Positions 25,952-35,106 are shown, numbered from the stretch's first letter. The stretch: DNA of 64,000 nt from Weeksellaceae bacterium (GCA_019459455.1 JAIBEX010000022.1:237303-301302); one strand, 5' to 3'. Made by a program: numbers and translations. The notes: generated by a model not told the origin, from the letters alone.

Positions 25952-26845
25952 TTATTTCAGGAAGCTGGCGGCTACTTTTTCGGCTTTTTTAGATGCTGAA
26001 TAATCATAGAAGCCTTCTCCCGACTTCACCCCCATTTTTCCTGCAGTTACCATATTTACAAGCAGCGGACAGGGCGCGTACTTCGGATTCTTGAATCCAT
26101 CGTACATCACATTCAGGATGGCGAGACAGACATCAAGGCCAATGAAGTCTGCAAGCTGCAGTGGTCCCATAGGGTGCGCCATTCCAAGTTTCATCACCGT
26201 ATCAATCTCGTCCACACCCGCTACGCCGTTGTAAAGCGTTTCAATAGCTTCGTTAATCATGGGCATCAGGATTCTGTTGGCCACAAATCCGGGGTAGTCG
26301 TTTACTTCAACCGGAACTTTTCCGAGGTTCCTGCTCAGTTCGAAAATTTCATCAAATGTTTCTTTGGATGTGGAGTACCCCTTGATGATCTCGACAAGTT
26401 TCATAATAGGCACAGGATTCATAAAGTGCATTCCGATTACCTTCTCAGGACGCTTTGTTACGGAGGCGATTTTCGTGATAGAAATAGAGGAGGTGTTGGT
26501 GGCAAGGATACAGTCTTTCGGAGCAAGCTCGTCCATCTGTTTAAAAATCTTCAGTTTCAGGTCAATATTTTCTGTAGCCGCTTCCACAATCAGGCCGGCA
26601 TCCTTTGCTGCTGCCTCCAGTTGGGTATGGGTGGTAATGTTGTCCAGGGTTGCTGATTTCTGTTCTTCGGTGAGGTTTCCTTTCGCAATGATGCGGTCCA
26701 GGTTGGCGGTGATGGTTTTCAGGCCCCTGTCGAGTGCTTCCTGTGAAACATCAACCAGACTAACCTTAAAACCGGTCTGTGCAAAAGTGTGTGCGATACC
26801 GTTGCCCATGGTCCCGGCGCCTATAATTACGATTTGTTTCTTCAT
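25952..26845 (-). CDS. 3-hydroxyacyl-CoA / 3-hydroxybutyryl-CoA dehydrogenase
   Basis: 297 residues from the ATG at 26845; the long upstream extension overlaps the M23 gene in another frame and is not used. The N-terminal Rossmann motif is GAGTMGNGIAHTFA (residues 9-22). Catalytic elements are NTSSISIT and the GMHFMNPVP His (about 139-147), plus NDYPGFVANRI. It oxidises 3-hydroxyacyl-CoA with NAD(+), in fatty-acid or butyrate-type metabolism. It is a single-function enzyme without a hydratase domain. Confidence 0.94.
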   Translation of the reverse strand: MKKQIVIIGAGTMGNGIAHTFAQTGFKVSLVDVSQEALDRGLKTITANLDRIIAKGNLTEEQKSATLDNITTHTQLEAAAKDAGLIVEAATENIDLKLKIFKQMDELAPKDCILATNTSSISITKIASVTKRPEKVIGMHFMNPVPIMKLVEIIKGYSTSKETFDEIFELSRNLGKVPVEVNDYPGFVANRILMPMINEAIETLYNGVAGVDEIDTVMKLGMAHPMGPLQLADFIGLDVCLAILNVMYDGFKNPKYAPCPLLVNMVTAGKMGVKSGEGFYDYSASKKAEKVAASFLK

Positions 26846-26870
26846 AGAGATTGTTTTTATATCTTGGAAA

Positions 26871-27689
26871 TTAATAATTCTTTGTGTAGCTCTTTTTTTC
26901 TTCCAGAAAAGTAGCCTCCCGCTCGGAAGTACGGAATTTTGTTTTAATGTACGTTCTTTCACCATTGATCCGGTTGATGAAAACTGAAAAATGGAGATGC
27001 GGGCCATTGGAAAATCCGGTGTTTCCGCTGTAACCGATAAGTTGACCTTTTTCCACCCTATCGCCCTCATTCACTACGCTTCCGTTGAATTTCAGGTGCG
27101 CGTAATCTGCAAAGGTACCGTCGCTGTGCAGGATAAGAATCTTATTGTTGAATTTTGCGCAGCTCAGGTCCACACAGTTACGGTTGTTATTACTTACCAC
27201 TTCAACTACAGTACCTTCCCGGGCGGCCATGACTTTGTCACCTGTCTTAAGGTCGAAATCCAAAGCTGATGCATTTTGGTGAGAAAATTTACCGTTATAC
27301 CCCTGAAAGATAAGTTGAGTTTTTCCTTTTTCAAAAGGTAAGGAGTAAATATAATCGGCATCAGGATTATTCTGCAGCGCATCACCGAAATTGTAGGTGC
27401 TTGTGTATGAAAAGCCATTTACGGCATTATCCCTTACCAATGATAATTTGGCGATGGGGAATTTTTTGGTTTGCGGAGGCACGACCACGATCTCCTTGTC
27501 CGAGAGGGTAGAAGTCATGTTCTGCAGTTCAAAATCAAATTCGGCGGACATCGGCATCACTTCATTGTTATCGGCAAAGATTTCAACGTCGCGTCCGTTG
27601 ATTTCGTTGTAAAACCGGATGTCCCACTTCTGCTGAGCAAAAGAGAGGATTCCGCAAAGGAAAAAGATCAGATATATGGTTTTCGTCAT
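26871..27689 (-). CDS. M23 family metallopeptidase (first paralogue)
   Basis: 272 residues with a cleavable signal (ending SFAQQ). The C-terminal LytM-type domain holds the zinc ligands: His and Asp in FSHQNASALDFD (about 135-146) and His-x-His in GPHLHFSVFINR (about 233-244). Such enzymes cut peptide cross-links in peptidoglycan. The N-terminal half (residues 20-120) is a beta-rich region shared with the second copy at 28649. It lies just downstream of the beta-lactamase gene. Confidence 0.9.
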   Translation of the reverse strand: MTKTIYLIFFLCGILSFAQQKWDIRFYNEINGRDVEIFADNNEVMPMSAEFDFELQNMTSTLSDKEIVVVPPQTKKFPIAKLSLVRDNAVNGFSYTSTYNFGDALQNNPDADYIYSLPFEKGKTQLIFQGYNGKFSHQNASALDFDLKTGDKVMAAREGTVVEVVSNNNRNCVDLSCAKFNNKILILHSDGTFADYAHLKFNGSVVNEGDRVEKGQLIGYSGNTGFSNGPHLHFSVFINRINGERTYIKTKFRTSEREATFLEEKKSYTKNY

Positions 27690-27751
27690 ATTATAGAGGT
27701 CTGCAATTGACAGTCTGTAAACCAGGCTGTATTAAACGGTTTTTTAATCAT

Positions 27752-28633
27752 TCAATGGTTAGTTGGATTAAAATAATGCCAAACTTCTGTTGAGATATCC
27801 GAAATCATTTTACAGTTTACTGCATCACTTTCCATGGAGTCGGAGACAAAGACACTGAGTGCATATTGTTTTCCGTTCGGCAGGGAGACGATGGCCGCAT
27901 CATTTTCAGCTCCGGTAAGCCCTGCACTGTTTTTACCCGAAGATCCGGTTTTATGGGCCACCGGCGTGCCCGGCGGAAGCTGCTCCACAATCTTATTGGT
28001 GCCTGTGGTGGTTGCCAACATTACGTTCAGCAGAAAGTCGCTTGAATTTTTCGAGACCATTTCGCCATCCTGAAATTTCTTAAGTAAAGCATTCAGGGAA
28101 TTTGTAGTGGTGAAGTTGGTGTACTGTGCCTTCCAGTCCTTATGCATTTCCTCTTCATTTGCTGTTATAGCAAAATCCTTAATACCTTTTCGGTCCATAA
28201 ACTGCTGCACCGTCTGGGTTCCGCCAACCAGTCTCAGCAGGAAGTCACAGCCGGTGTTGTCGCTTTCGGCTACCGTATAACGGATTATTTCGCTTAAAGG
28301 AAGTTCTGCGCCTTCAGGATATTTTTTACGGATTGGGCTCCAGGTATTTTCCAGGAGGTCTGCTTTTTTAATGAATATTTTATGGTTCAGCTGTAGTTTT
28401 CCCTGGTCTACGAAGTCTAGCACCGCCAGCGCAATATGAAACTTGAAGACGCTCTGCATTGGCAGCTTTTTATCCCCATTGACGTTAAGGCTGAAGGGCT
28501 CGTCAAAACTCAGTACCGAAACGGACACCGTGGCGTTTTTTCCTTTTACAATTTTATTTATATCCTCCTTAAGGTTCTGTGAAAAACAAAAGACCGACAT
28601 TAACATCCCGAATAACAACGAATTTTTTTTCAT
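27752..28633 (-). CDS. Class A beta-lactamase (PER/CGA-like subgroup)
   Basis: 293 residues with a signal peptide ending near FCFSQ. Active-site motifs: SVFK (S70xxK) at 61-64, SDN at 124-126, the omega-loop Glu at 160 with His four residues on (Ambler E166 and position 170), and KTG at 228-230. His at position 170 and the NEEEMHKD context fit the PER/VEB/CGA subgroup common in Chryseobacterium and relatives. It hydrolyses beta-lactams in the periplasm. It lies between two M23 peptidase genes, with 15 and 62 bp gaps; no insertion sequence is near, so it looks intrinsic to the chromosome. Confidence 0.93.
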   Translation of the reverse strand: MKKNSLLFGMLMSVFCFSQNLKEDINKIVKGKNATVSVSVLSFDEPFSLNVNGDKKLPMQSVFKFHIALAVLDFVDQGKLQLNHKIFIKKADLLENTWSPIRKKYPEGAELPLSEIIRYTVAESDNTGCDFLLRLVGGTQTVQQFMDRKGIKDFAITANEEEMHKDWKAQYTNFTTTNSLNALLKKFQDGEMVSKNSSDFLLNVMLATTTGTNKIVEQLPPGTPVAHKTGSSGKNSAGLTGAENDAAIVSLPNGKQYALSVFVSDSMESDAVNCKMISDISTEVWHYFNPTNH

Positions 28634-28648
28634 ATGGAAAGTTATACT

Positions 28649-29467
28649 TTAAAAACTACGCGAATAGGTGCTTCCTTCCGACAGATAAACCGGAGCTTTA
28701 TTTCCGTCAGTCTTAAATCTGGTTTTAATATACTGTCTTTCGCCGTTTATCCTGTTTATAAACACCGAGAAATGGAGGTGCGGGCCTTTAGACCACCCTG
28801 TATTTCCGCTGAATCCTATTTGTTGGCCAACCGCAACTTCGTCGCCAGGTTTTACAGTAGCCCCGTTTTGTTTTAGATGTACATATTCAGCCAGCGTACC
28901 GTCCGTATGCAGGATAATGATTTTATTGTTGTAGACGGCACAGTCTTTTGTAAGACAGTTTTTATTGTGCAAAGCAACAACAGTAACCACCTTTCCGCTC
29001 CGTGCCGCATAAATCTTATCGCCGGCCTGCAGACTGAAATCAACGGAGTACGCGTTCTGATGAGAAAATTTTCCGTTATATCCTTGGTATACCCTGTAGG
29101 CACGGTTTTTCTCAAATGGAAGTTGATAAAGGAATTCATTTTCTCCAGTTGCAAAAACATCCCCTAAAACATACTCCGCACTGTAACTGAACTTTGATTT
29201 TAGTTCAGGGTTAGCAGATTTAAGTTCCGATAGCAGGAACTTTCGTGTTAACCCGGGAACAACCACTACACTTTTGTCGGGAAGTGTGGACGTCATATTA
29301 TCTGCGCTGTAACTGTATTCAACAGACACCGGTGCATGTTCCAGATTATCGGCATACAGATAGTAGGTTTTTCCTACGTTTTCGCGGTAAACTTTCAACT
29401 TTATGGAGTCTTGCGCAAATACTGTGAATGAAAAAACAACGGAAATGAATAAGAATAATTTTGTCAT
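28649..29467 (-). CDS. M23 family metallopeptidase (second paralogue)
   Basis: 272 residues, the same length as the copy at 26871, with a signal ending FTVFAQ. Zinc ligands are in FSHQNAYSVDFS and GPHLHFSVFINR. Similarity to the first copy runs through the whole protein, including the NMTSTLPDK stretch in the N-terminal half. Its ATG overlaps the stop of the Gfo/Idh gene (ATGA), so it is translated right after it. Expected role: cleavage of peptidoglycan cross-links or, if inactive in context, binding. Confidence 0.9.
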   Translation of the reverse strand: MTKLFLFISVVFSFTVFAQDSIKLKVYRENVGKTYYLYADNLEHAPVSVEYSYSADNMTSTLPDKSVVVVPGLTRKFLLSELKSANPELKSKFSYSAEYVLGDVFATGENEFLYQLPFEKNRAYRVYQGYNGKFSHQNAYSVDFSLQAGDKIYAARSGKVVTVVALHNKNCLTKDCAVYNNKIIILHTDGTLAEYVHLKQNGATVKPGDEVAVGQQIGFSGNTGWSKGPHLHFSVFINRINGERQYIKTRFKTDGNKAPVYLSEGSTYSRSF

Positions 29468-30429
29468 TTGCTAATCAATTTCACAATTTCCAGGGCCACT
29501 TTCAGTGCATCGGTTCCGTCTTCAAGCGAAACTTCCACCTGTTTATTTTCGGTAATGGCATCCGCAAAACTTTCCAGTTCATCCAAAATGGCGTTGTTGC
29601 TCTGTATATTAGGATATTCAAAGATAATCTGGTTTTTTTCGCCTTCCGCATTCTCAATAATCATGTCGAAATCGCTGGGTTGTTCCGGTGCCGGTTTCAT
29701 ACGGATGACCTCTGCTTTTTTCTCCAGGAAATCGACAGAAATATAGGCATCCTGCTGAAAGAAGCGGGATTTCCGCATGGATTTCATCGAAATGCGGGAG
29801 GTCGTAAGGTTCGCAACACAACCGTTCTCAAATTCAATCCTTGCATTCGCAATATCCGGCGATTTGGAAACAACACCTACCCCTGAAGCATGAATGTTCT
29901 TCACTTTTGATTTCACCAGACTCAGCAGGATATCCAGATCATGGATCATGAGATCCAGGACAACCGAAACATCGGTACCACGCGGATTGAATTCGGCCAG
30001 ACGGTGGATTTCAATGAACATCGGGTTTTGGATATAGTCTTTTGCACCTATAAAGGCCGGATTATAGCGCTCCACATGGCCTACCTGTGCCTTGATCCCA
30101 TGTTCCCTGCATTTGTAAAGGATTTCCTCGGCCTGCTGCAGCGTTTGTGTCACTGGCTTTTCAATGAAGAAATGAAGACCCTTTTCTATCGCTTTTTTAG
30201 CGTAATCATAATGATAAAGGGTTGGGGTTACAATATCTAGCATCTGGATCTGACCCAGAAGTTCATCAAGACGGTCGAAATACCGGTAACCAAATTCCGC
30301 TTCCAGCTTTTTTCCGTTTTCAGGATCGCTGTCGTGGAATCCGACCAGTTCATATTTTTCAGATTGATTCAATAACTTCAGGTGGATTTTCCCCAGATGT
30401 CCGGCTCCCACTAAACCTGCTTTAAGCAT
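29464..30429 (-). CDS. Gfo/Idh/MocA family oxidoreductase
   Basis: 321 residues from the ATG at 30429. The N-terminal Rossmann motif is AGLVGAGHLGKIHLKLL (about residues 4-20); the family EKP motif appears as FIEKPVTQT (about 90-98), followed by GHVERYNPAF. The second domain has DLMIHDLDILL, with the conserved His. It uses NAD(P) on a sugar or similar substrate, which is not known here. It is the first gene of the minus-strand run and is divergent from pcm, 122 bp away. Confidence 0.9.
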   Translation of the reverse strand: MLKAGLVGAGHLGKIHLKLLNQSEKYELVGFHDSDPENGKKLEAEFGYRYFDRLDELLGQIQMLDIVTPTLYHYDYAKKAIEKGLHFFIEKPVTQTLQQAEEILYKCREHGIKAQVGHVERYNPAFIGAKDYIQNPMFIEIHRLAEFNPRGTDVSVVLDLMIHDLDILLSLVKSKVKNIHASGVGVVSKSPDIANARIEFENGCVANLTTSRISMKSMRKSRFFQQDAYISVDFLEKKAEVIRMKPAPEQPSDFDMIIENAEGEKNQIIFEYPNIQSNNAILDELESFADAITENKQVEVSLEDGTDALKVALEIVKLISK

Positions 30430-30539
30430 AGAAATTAATTTGCGTAAAGATAAGGAAAGTGGTGGGACTGCGGAAATATGATTCCCGAAAAGCATCCTGT
30501 TTTTGGCCCCGGAGTACCCGTATCATGATTATAAATCCT

Positions 30540-30547
30540 TATTTTTG
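30540..30547 (+). promoter_or_regulatory. -7 promoter box next to the pcm start codon
   Basis: TATTTTTG ends four bases before the pcm ATG at 30552, predicting a transcript with little or no leader. Confidence 0.4.
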
Positions 30548-30551
30548 TGAC

Positions 30552-31202
30552 ATGCAGGATTCATTTGTACACAAGGGAAAGCGAAAAATATTGATCAGCT
30601 ATCTTCAGGAAAAGATGGGAATAACAGACGCAAATGTCCTGAAAGCGATGAACACGGTTCCGCGGCACCTTTTTCTGGAAAGCATATTCGAGGATTATGC
30701 ATACGAAGACCGCGCATTTCCCATTCTGGCCCGCCAGACCATTTCCCATCCCTCCACCGTAGCTGAACAGACCCAACTTCTGGAACTTTCTGAAAAGGAG
30801 AAAGTCCTGGAAATTGGCACCGGAAGTGGATACCAGACGGCGGTTCTTGTAGCGATGAACGCCTTTGTCTATACGGTGGAACGGCAGAAAGAACTCCACG
30901 ATTTTGCACACAAAAAACTCCGGGAAATTCATTTACGTCCCAGGTTCCAGAGTTTTGGTGACGGTTTTGCCGGGCTGCCGACTTTTGCTCCTTTTGATAA
31001 GATTCTGGTGACTTGCGGTGCAGAAGTTTTACCTACCGAACTTCTTCGTCAGCTTAAAGTCGGAGGTCACTTGGTCATTCCCCTAGGCAGGACTGAAGAA
31101 CAGATTCTGACCCGCTTTACAAAAAAATCAGAAAAGGAGTTTGAAAAGGAAGAATTCGGTGCCTATAAGTTTGTTCCGATGCTGAACAGTACAAACAAAT
31201 GA
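30552..31202 (+). CDS. pcm: Protein-L-isoaspartate O-methyltransferase
   Basis: 216 residues from the ATG at 30552, which matches where the family begins. It contains VPRHLFL, SHPSTVAEQTQLLEL and the SAM-binding VLEIGTGSGYQTAVL (about residues 80-94), then the GDGFAGLPTFAPFDKILVTCGA block. It methylates damaged isoaspartyl residues so they can return to aspartate. It stands alone. Confidence 0.95.
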   Translation: MQDSFVHKGKRKILISYLQEKMGITDANVLKAMNTVPRHLFLESIFEDYAYEDRAFPILARQTISHPSTVAEQTQLLELSEKEKVLEIGTGSGYQTAVLVAMNAFVYTVERQKELHDFAHKKLREIHLRPRFQSFGDGFAGLPTFAPFDKILVTCGAEVLPTELLRQLKVGGHLVIPLGRTEEQILTRFTKKSEKEFEKEEFGAYKFVPMLNSTNK

Positions 31203-31267
31203 TATTCTGAATTCTGTAAATTTTACTGGGTAATCTGTAAGCATTTAAAGTTCTCTGAGTTATAAAT

Positions 31268-31402
31268 TTGGGTTATAAATCCGGATACTCCCGGCTCGGA
31301 ACGGGATGCTATCAGCGACTGATTGGCTCCGAGGATGAAGAGAACAACTGCTGGAGTATCGGTGGTGAAAATCATAACAATTTGGAGCAGACCGACGAAT
31401 AA
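31268..31402 (+). CDS. Possible short CDS (44 residues, TTG start)
   Basis: An open frame from TTG at 31268 to TAA at 31402 encodes GYKSGYSRLGTGCYQRLIGS and an acidic Asn-rich tail. It ends 23 bp before the next gene, in the same direction. There is no ATG and no family match I know. It may be a real small gene or the remnant of a longer one. Confidence 0.3.
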   Translation: MGYKSGYSRLGTGCYQRLIGSEDEENNCWSIGGENHNNLEQTDE

Positions 31403-31425
31403 ATCAAATCACAAAATATTTTATT

Positions 31426-31698
31426 ATGGACGCTAACAATTTTAAGAAATCCCAGGATTTCAGTAATGTAGAAAGAAACAAAGAACATAATCCCGCACTT
31501 AAGTCCGGAGATCACGATGAGTATCTGAAAGCGTATAAACGCGAAATGAGAGATACCAAACAGAACGCAACACAGGAAGGGTTCATGGCCCGGGCAAAAA
31601 ACGAGTGTCCGCCGGATGACTGGGATAACAAACAGAAGGAGTATGATGATGCCTGGGAAAATAACAAGAATTCCCCGCAGGACGAAGATGATTTGTAA
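31426..31698 (+). CDS. Hydrophilic hypothetical protein
   Basis: 90 residues, highly polar and probably disordered, rich in Asp, Glu, Lys and Asn, with no membrane segment or signal: MDANNFKKSQDFSN, DEYLKAYKREMRD and a C-terminal acidic tail. Not recognised. A clear terminator follows directly, so it is a genuine transcription unit end. Confidence 0.65.
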   Translation: MDANNFKKSQDFSNVERNKEHNPALKSGDHDEYLKAYKREMRDTKQNATQEGFMARAKNECPPDDWDNKQKEYDDAWENNKNSPQDEDDL

Positions 31699-31714
31699 AA
31701 TTCCTGAAAAAAGT

Positions 31715-31743
31715 AAAACCCCGGCTGATGAGTTGGGGTTTTT
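31715..31743 (+). terminator. Terminator
   Basis: Stem AAAACCCC (31715-31722) / GGGGTTTT (31735-31742) with a 12-base loop, followed by further T. Confidence 0.85.
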
Positions 31744-31780
31744 CTTTCTTTTTTCTTATTTTTAAACCATAAACAAAGAC

Positions 31781-32227
31781 TTGAAAAAGATCATCTTCAA
31801 AAACAAAAAATTCGATTCGGTTTTTATTAGGCTATATGCAGGTCTTTTCGTGTTTCTGATGGGGATTGGCGCTTATGATTACTGGGCGGAAAGGGATGCC
31901 ATGGTATTATTGGTCATGGGAATAATCTGTGTGCTTCTGTCACTGTGGATTCTGGCTTCTTACCATCAACTTAAAATTATAATTGACGGCTCTTTTTTGA
32001 AAGTCCGCTAATACTTTCAAGTGTATGAAACGGATATCAGTAAAATTACCAAAATCAGGAAAGGCGAAACGATGTGGAGTGGTTTTCACAAATACGGTAC
32101 TGCAACCAAAGGGCTGATTGTTTTTGCACGGTATAAAGACGACCTGTATATAAGTCCCGAAAACGAGGAACTTTTTTATCAGAAGATTCTCGAAATTAAT
32201 CCGGAGGTGGTGATAGAGAACGTTTGA
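31781..32227 (+). pseudogene. PH-like domain membrane protein interrupted by an in-frame TAA
   Basis: A TTG-started frame (KKIIFKNKKFDSVFIR) gives two membrane segments (about residues 17-33 and 42-58) and the start of a beta domain, then meets TAA at 32009-32011. The same frame continues without a break from 32012 to 32227 (YFQVYETDISKITKI, then a PH-like YISPENEELFYQKILEINPEV). Read through the stop, the whole is one 148-residue protein resembling small bacterial PH-domain membrane proteins. A single nonsense change is the simplest reading; a sequencing error cannot be excluded. Confidence 0.7.
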
Positions 32228-32329
32228 GTGTAACCACATGCTCCTCCTCCGAGTCGGAATTCGCTGTTAAAGTCCTTTTTATTTTTCGCGATTTATCCCA
32301 ATCCGCTTTTAATGGATTTTTTTTATTTG

Positions 32330-32337
32330 TATTTTTG
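32330..32337 (+). promoter_or_regulatory. -7 promoter box for hutU
   Basis: TATTTTTG (TAnnTTTG) lies 16 bp before the hutU ATG. A -33 TTG at correct spacing is not evident. Confidence 0.4.
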
Positions 32338-32353
32338 AGGAAACCAAAAATTC

Positions 32354-34330
32354 ATGACTTTTAAGCAAGAGATCAGCCTGGGAATTCCCTCCGAACTTCC
32401 ACAACCCAACCCATACGATACCAATATTAACCACGCTCCGAAACGGAAGGAAATTCTTTCCGCAGAAGAGAAAAAACTCGCACTGAAAAACGCTTTGCGT
32501 TATTTTGAGCCGAAATTCCATGCTGAACTCATCCCCGAATTCCGCAACGAACTGGAAACCTATGGCCGGATTTACATGTACCGTTTCCGGCCGGATTATG
32601 AAATGAAAGCGCGGCCCATCTCGGAATATCCGGGTCAGTCGGAACAGGCCAAAGTCATCATGCTGATGATTCAGAACAATCTGGATTACGCAGTTGCACA
32701 GCATCCTCATGAGCTTATTACCTATGGTGGCAATGGCGCGGTGTTCCAGAACTGGGCGCAGTACCTGCTTACGATGAAATATCTCTCGGAAATGAGTGAT
32801 GAGCAGACGTTGGTCATGTATTCCGGACATCCCATGGGAATTTTTCCGTCACACAAAGAGGCACCACGGGTGGTGGTAACCAACGGAATGATGATCCCGA
32901 ACTATTCCAAACCCGACGACTGGGAAAAGTTCAATGCGCTGGGTGTTTCACAGTACGGGCAGATGACGGCTGGCAGTTATATGTACATTGGACCGCAGGG
33001 AATCGTGCACGGCACAACGATTACCGTTCTCAATGCCTTCAGAAAAATCAGTAAACCAACTAAGGGCGGATTGTTTGTTACCTCCGGTCTCGGCGGAATG
33101 AGCGGCGCACAGCCAAAGGCCGGAAATATTGCGGGCTGTATTACCGTATGTGCGGAAGTGAACCCGAAAATCACCAGAATCCGCCATGAACAGAACTGGA
33201 TCGATGAGATTCATGAAGACCTTGATGCACTTGTGGCAAGGGTGAAAAAAGCAAAGTTAGATAACGAAACCGTATCCTTGGCGTATCTGGGTAATGTGGT
33301 AGAAGTATGGGAAAAGTTTGATAGTGAAAATCTGACAATCGATATCGGTTCGGACCAGACCTCTCTCCACAACCCCTGGGCAGGAGGATATTATCCCGCA
33401 GGAATTTCTTTTGAAGAATCGAACATCATGATGGCTGAAAATCCTGAACTTTTTAAAGAAAAAGTGCAGGAAAGCTTACGGAGGCATGCGGCAGCCATCA
33501 ACAGCCACACCGCAAAAGGAACCTATTTTTTTGATTACGGCAATGCATTTTTACTTGAAGCCAGTCGTGCCGGCGCCGATATCATGGCCGAAAATGGCAT
33601 TGATTTCCGCTATCCGAGCTACGTTCAGGATATCATGGGCCCTATGTGTTTCGATTATGGATTTGGGCCGTTCCGCTGGGTTTGTGCAAGCGGCAAACCG
33701 GAAGACCTCCAGAAAACGGATGATATTGCGGGTCGTGTTCTCGATGAACTGATGAAAGATTCGCCTGCGGAGATCCAGCAGCAAATGGCCGACAACATTA
33801 AGTGGATCAAAGGTGCGCAGGAAAATAAACTAGTCGTGGGATCACAGGCCAGAATCCTGTACGCCGATGCTGAAGGGAGGATGAGAATCGCTGAAGCCTT
33901 TAACAAAGCCATTAGGAAGGGTGAGATTGGCCCGGTGGTTTTGGGCCGCGACCATCACGATGTTTCCGGAACGGATTCGCCTTACCGCGAGACTTCCAAT
34001 ATTTACGACGGATCCAAATTTACCGCCGACATGGCCATACAGAACGTCATTGGCGACAGTTTCCGCGGTGCGACCTGGGTGTCCATACACAACGGCGGCG
34101 GCGTCGGTTGGGGCGAAGTGATCAACGGCGGATTCGGTATGTTGCTGGACGGCAGTGAAGACGCAGACCGCAGATTAAAGTCCATGCTCTTCTGGGATGT
34201 GAACAACGGAATTTCCCGTCGGAGCTGGGCCAGAAATGAAGGTGCGGTTTTCGCCATTAAAAGGGCCATGGAAATGGAACCTAACCTAAAGGTTACGCTA
34301 CCGAATATGGTGGATGATTCATTGTTATAA
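32354..34330 (+). CDS. hutU: Urocanate hydratase
   Basis: 658 residues, somewhat longer than the usual 550-560 because of an N-terminal extension, as in other Bacteroidota forms. Conserved stretches include TYGGNGAVFQNWAQY, YSGHPMG, PQGIVHGTT, the NAD-site FVTSGLGGMSGAQPKA, SDQTSLHNPWAGGYYP and GPFRWVCASG with the catalytic-region Cys, ending VSIHNGGGVGWGEVINGGFG. It hydrates urocanate in histidine breakdown using bound NAD. The partner hut genes are not next to it. Confidence 0.95.
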   Translation: MTFKQEISLGIPSELPQPNPYDTNINHAPKRKEILSAEEKKLALKNALRYFEPKFHAELIPEFRNELETYGRIYMYRFRPDYEMKARPISEYPGQSEQAKVIMLMIQNNLDYAVAQHPHELITYGGNGAVFQNWAQYLLTMKYLSEMSDEQTLVMYSGHPMGIFPSHKEAPRVVVTNGMMIPNYSKPDDWEKFNALGVSQYGQMTAGSYMYIGPQGIVHGTTITVLNAFRKISKPTKGGLFVTSGLGGMSGAQPKAGNIAGCITVCAEVNPKITRIRHEQNWIDEIHEDLDALVARVKKAKLDNETVSLAYLGNVVEVWEKFDSENLTIDIGSDQTSLHNPWAGGYYPAGISFEESNIMMAENPELFKEKVQESLRRHAAAINSHTAKGTYFFDYGNAFLLEASRAGADIMAENGIDFRYPSYVQDIMGPMCFDYGFGPFRWVCASGKPEDLQKTDDIAGRVLDELMKDSPAEIQQQMADNIKWIKGAQENKLVVGSQARILYADAEGRMRIAEAFNKAIRKGEIGPVVLGRDHHDVSGTDSPYRETSNIYDGSKFTADMAIQNVIGDSFRGATWVSIHNGGGVGWGEVINGGFGMLLDGSEDADRRLKSMLFWDVNNGISRRSWARNEGAVFAIKRAMEMEPNLKVTLPNMVDDSLL

Positions 34331-34351
34331 ACAATATTATATATTTATTGA

Positions 34352-35077
34352 ATGTCGTTGGAAGAAATCATTAACCACCGCCGCAGCGTGCGCTTTTATG
34401 ATCCGCATAAGGAAATAGATCAAGAAATTGTAAAAGGTTGCATTAGGTTGGCTACGCTCGCACCCAATTCCTCCAATATGCAGTTATGGGAATTCTATCA
34501 CATCACACATCAGGGAACTATGAAGAAGATTTCAAGAGCCTGTCTGGATCAGGAATCCGCCACTACAGCGAAACAGATGGTCGTTTTTGTCACCCGGCAG
34601 GATTTGTACCGGGATCATGCAAAGAGAATGACTGATTTAGAAACCGCCAATGTAGAAAAGAACAGTCCGCCGGAAAAGCACGAAAAGCGAATCAAACGCT
34701 GGAAACTATATTATACTTTCGTGATGCCCTTCCTGTACTCCAGGTTTTTTGGAATTATTGGATTTATCAGGAAATTACTGATGATCCCTGTCGGGATTTT
34801 CCGGCCGACCGTCTATCAGGTTTCTGAAGGGGATATGCGGGTAGTCGTCCATAAAACCTGTGCCCTGGCTGCACAAACCTTCATGCTTGCGATGGCTGAG
34901 AATGGTTATGACACCTGTCCGATGGAAGGTTTTGACAGCTTTCGCGTTAAAAATATTTTAAAGCTTCCATTCGGAGCAGAAATCAACATGGTCATTTCCT
35001 GCGGAATCCGCATGGACAAAGGAGTTTGGGGCGAGAGGATGCGGCTTCCTTTTGAGGACGTTTACCGACGCATTTAA
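34352..35077 (+). CDS. Nitroreductase family protein
   Basis: 241 residues. The FMN-binding opening is INHRRSVRFYDP, followed by LAPNSSNMQLWEFY; the C-terminal part has CALAAQTFMLAMAENGYDTCPMEGFD. An inserted hydrophobic segment (about 120-155, YYTFVMPFLYSRFFGIIGFI) is unusual for soluble nitroreductases and may give membrane contact. It begins 21 bp after hutU and probably shares its message. Confidence 0.88.
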   Translation: MSLEEIINHRRSVRFYDPHKEIDQEIVKGCIRLATLAPNSSNMQLWEFYHITHQGTMKKISRACLDQESATTAKQMVVFVTRQDLYRDHAKRMTDLETANVEKNSPPEKHEKRIKRWKLYYTFVMPFLYSRFFGIIGFIRKLLMIPVGIFRPTVYQVSEGDMRVVVHKTCALAAQTFMLAMAENGYDTCPMEGFDSFRVKNILKLPFGAEINMVISCGIRMDKGVWGERMRLPFEDVYRRI

Positions 35078-35106
35078 TTGCATCTATTTAACGCCCACAT
35101 TCTATG

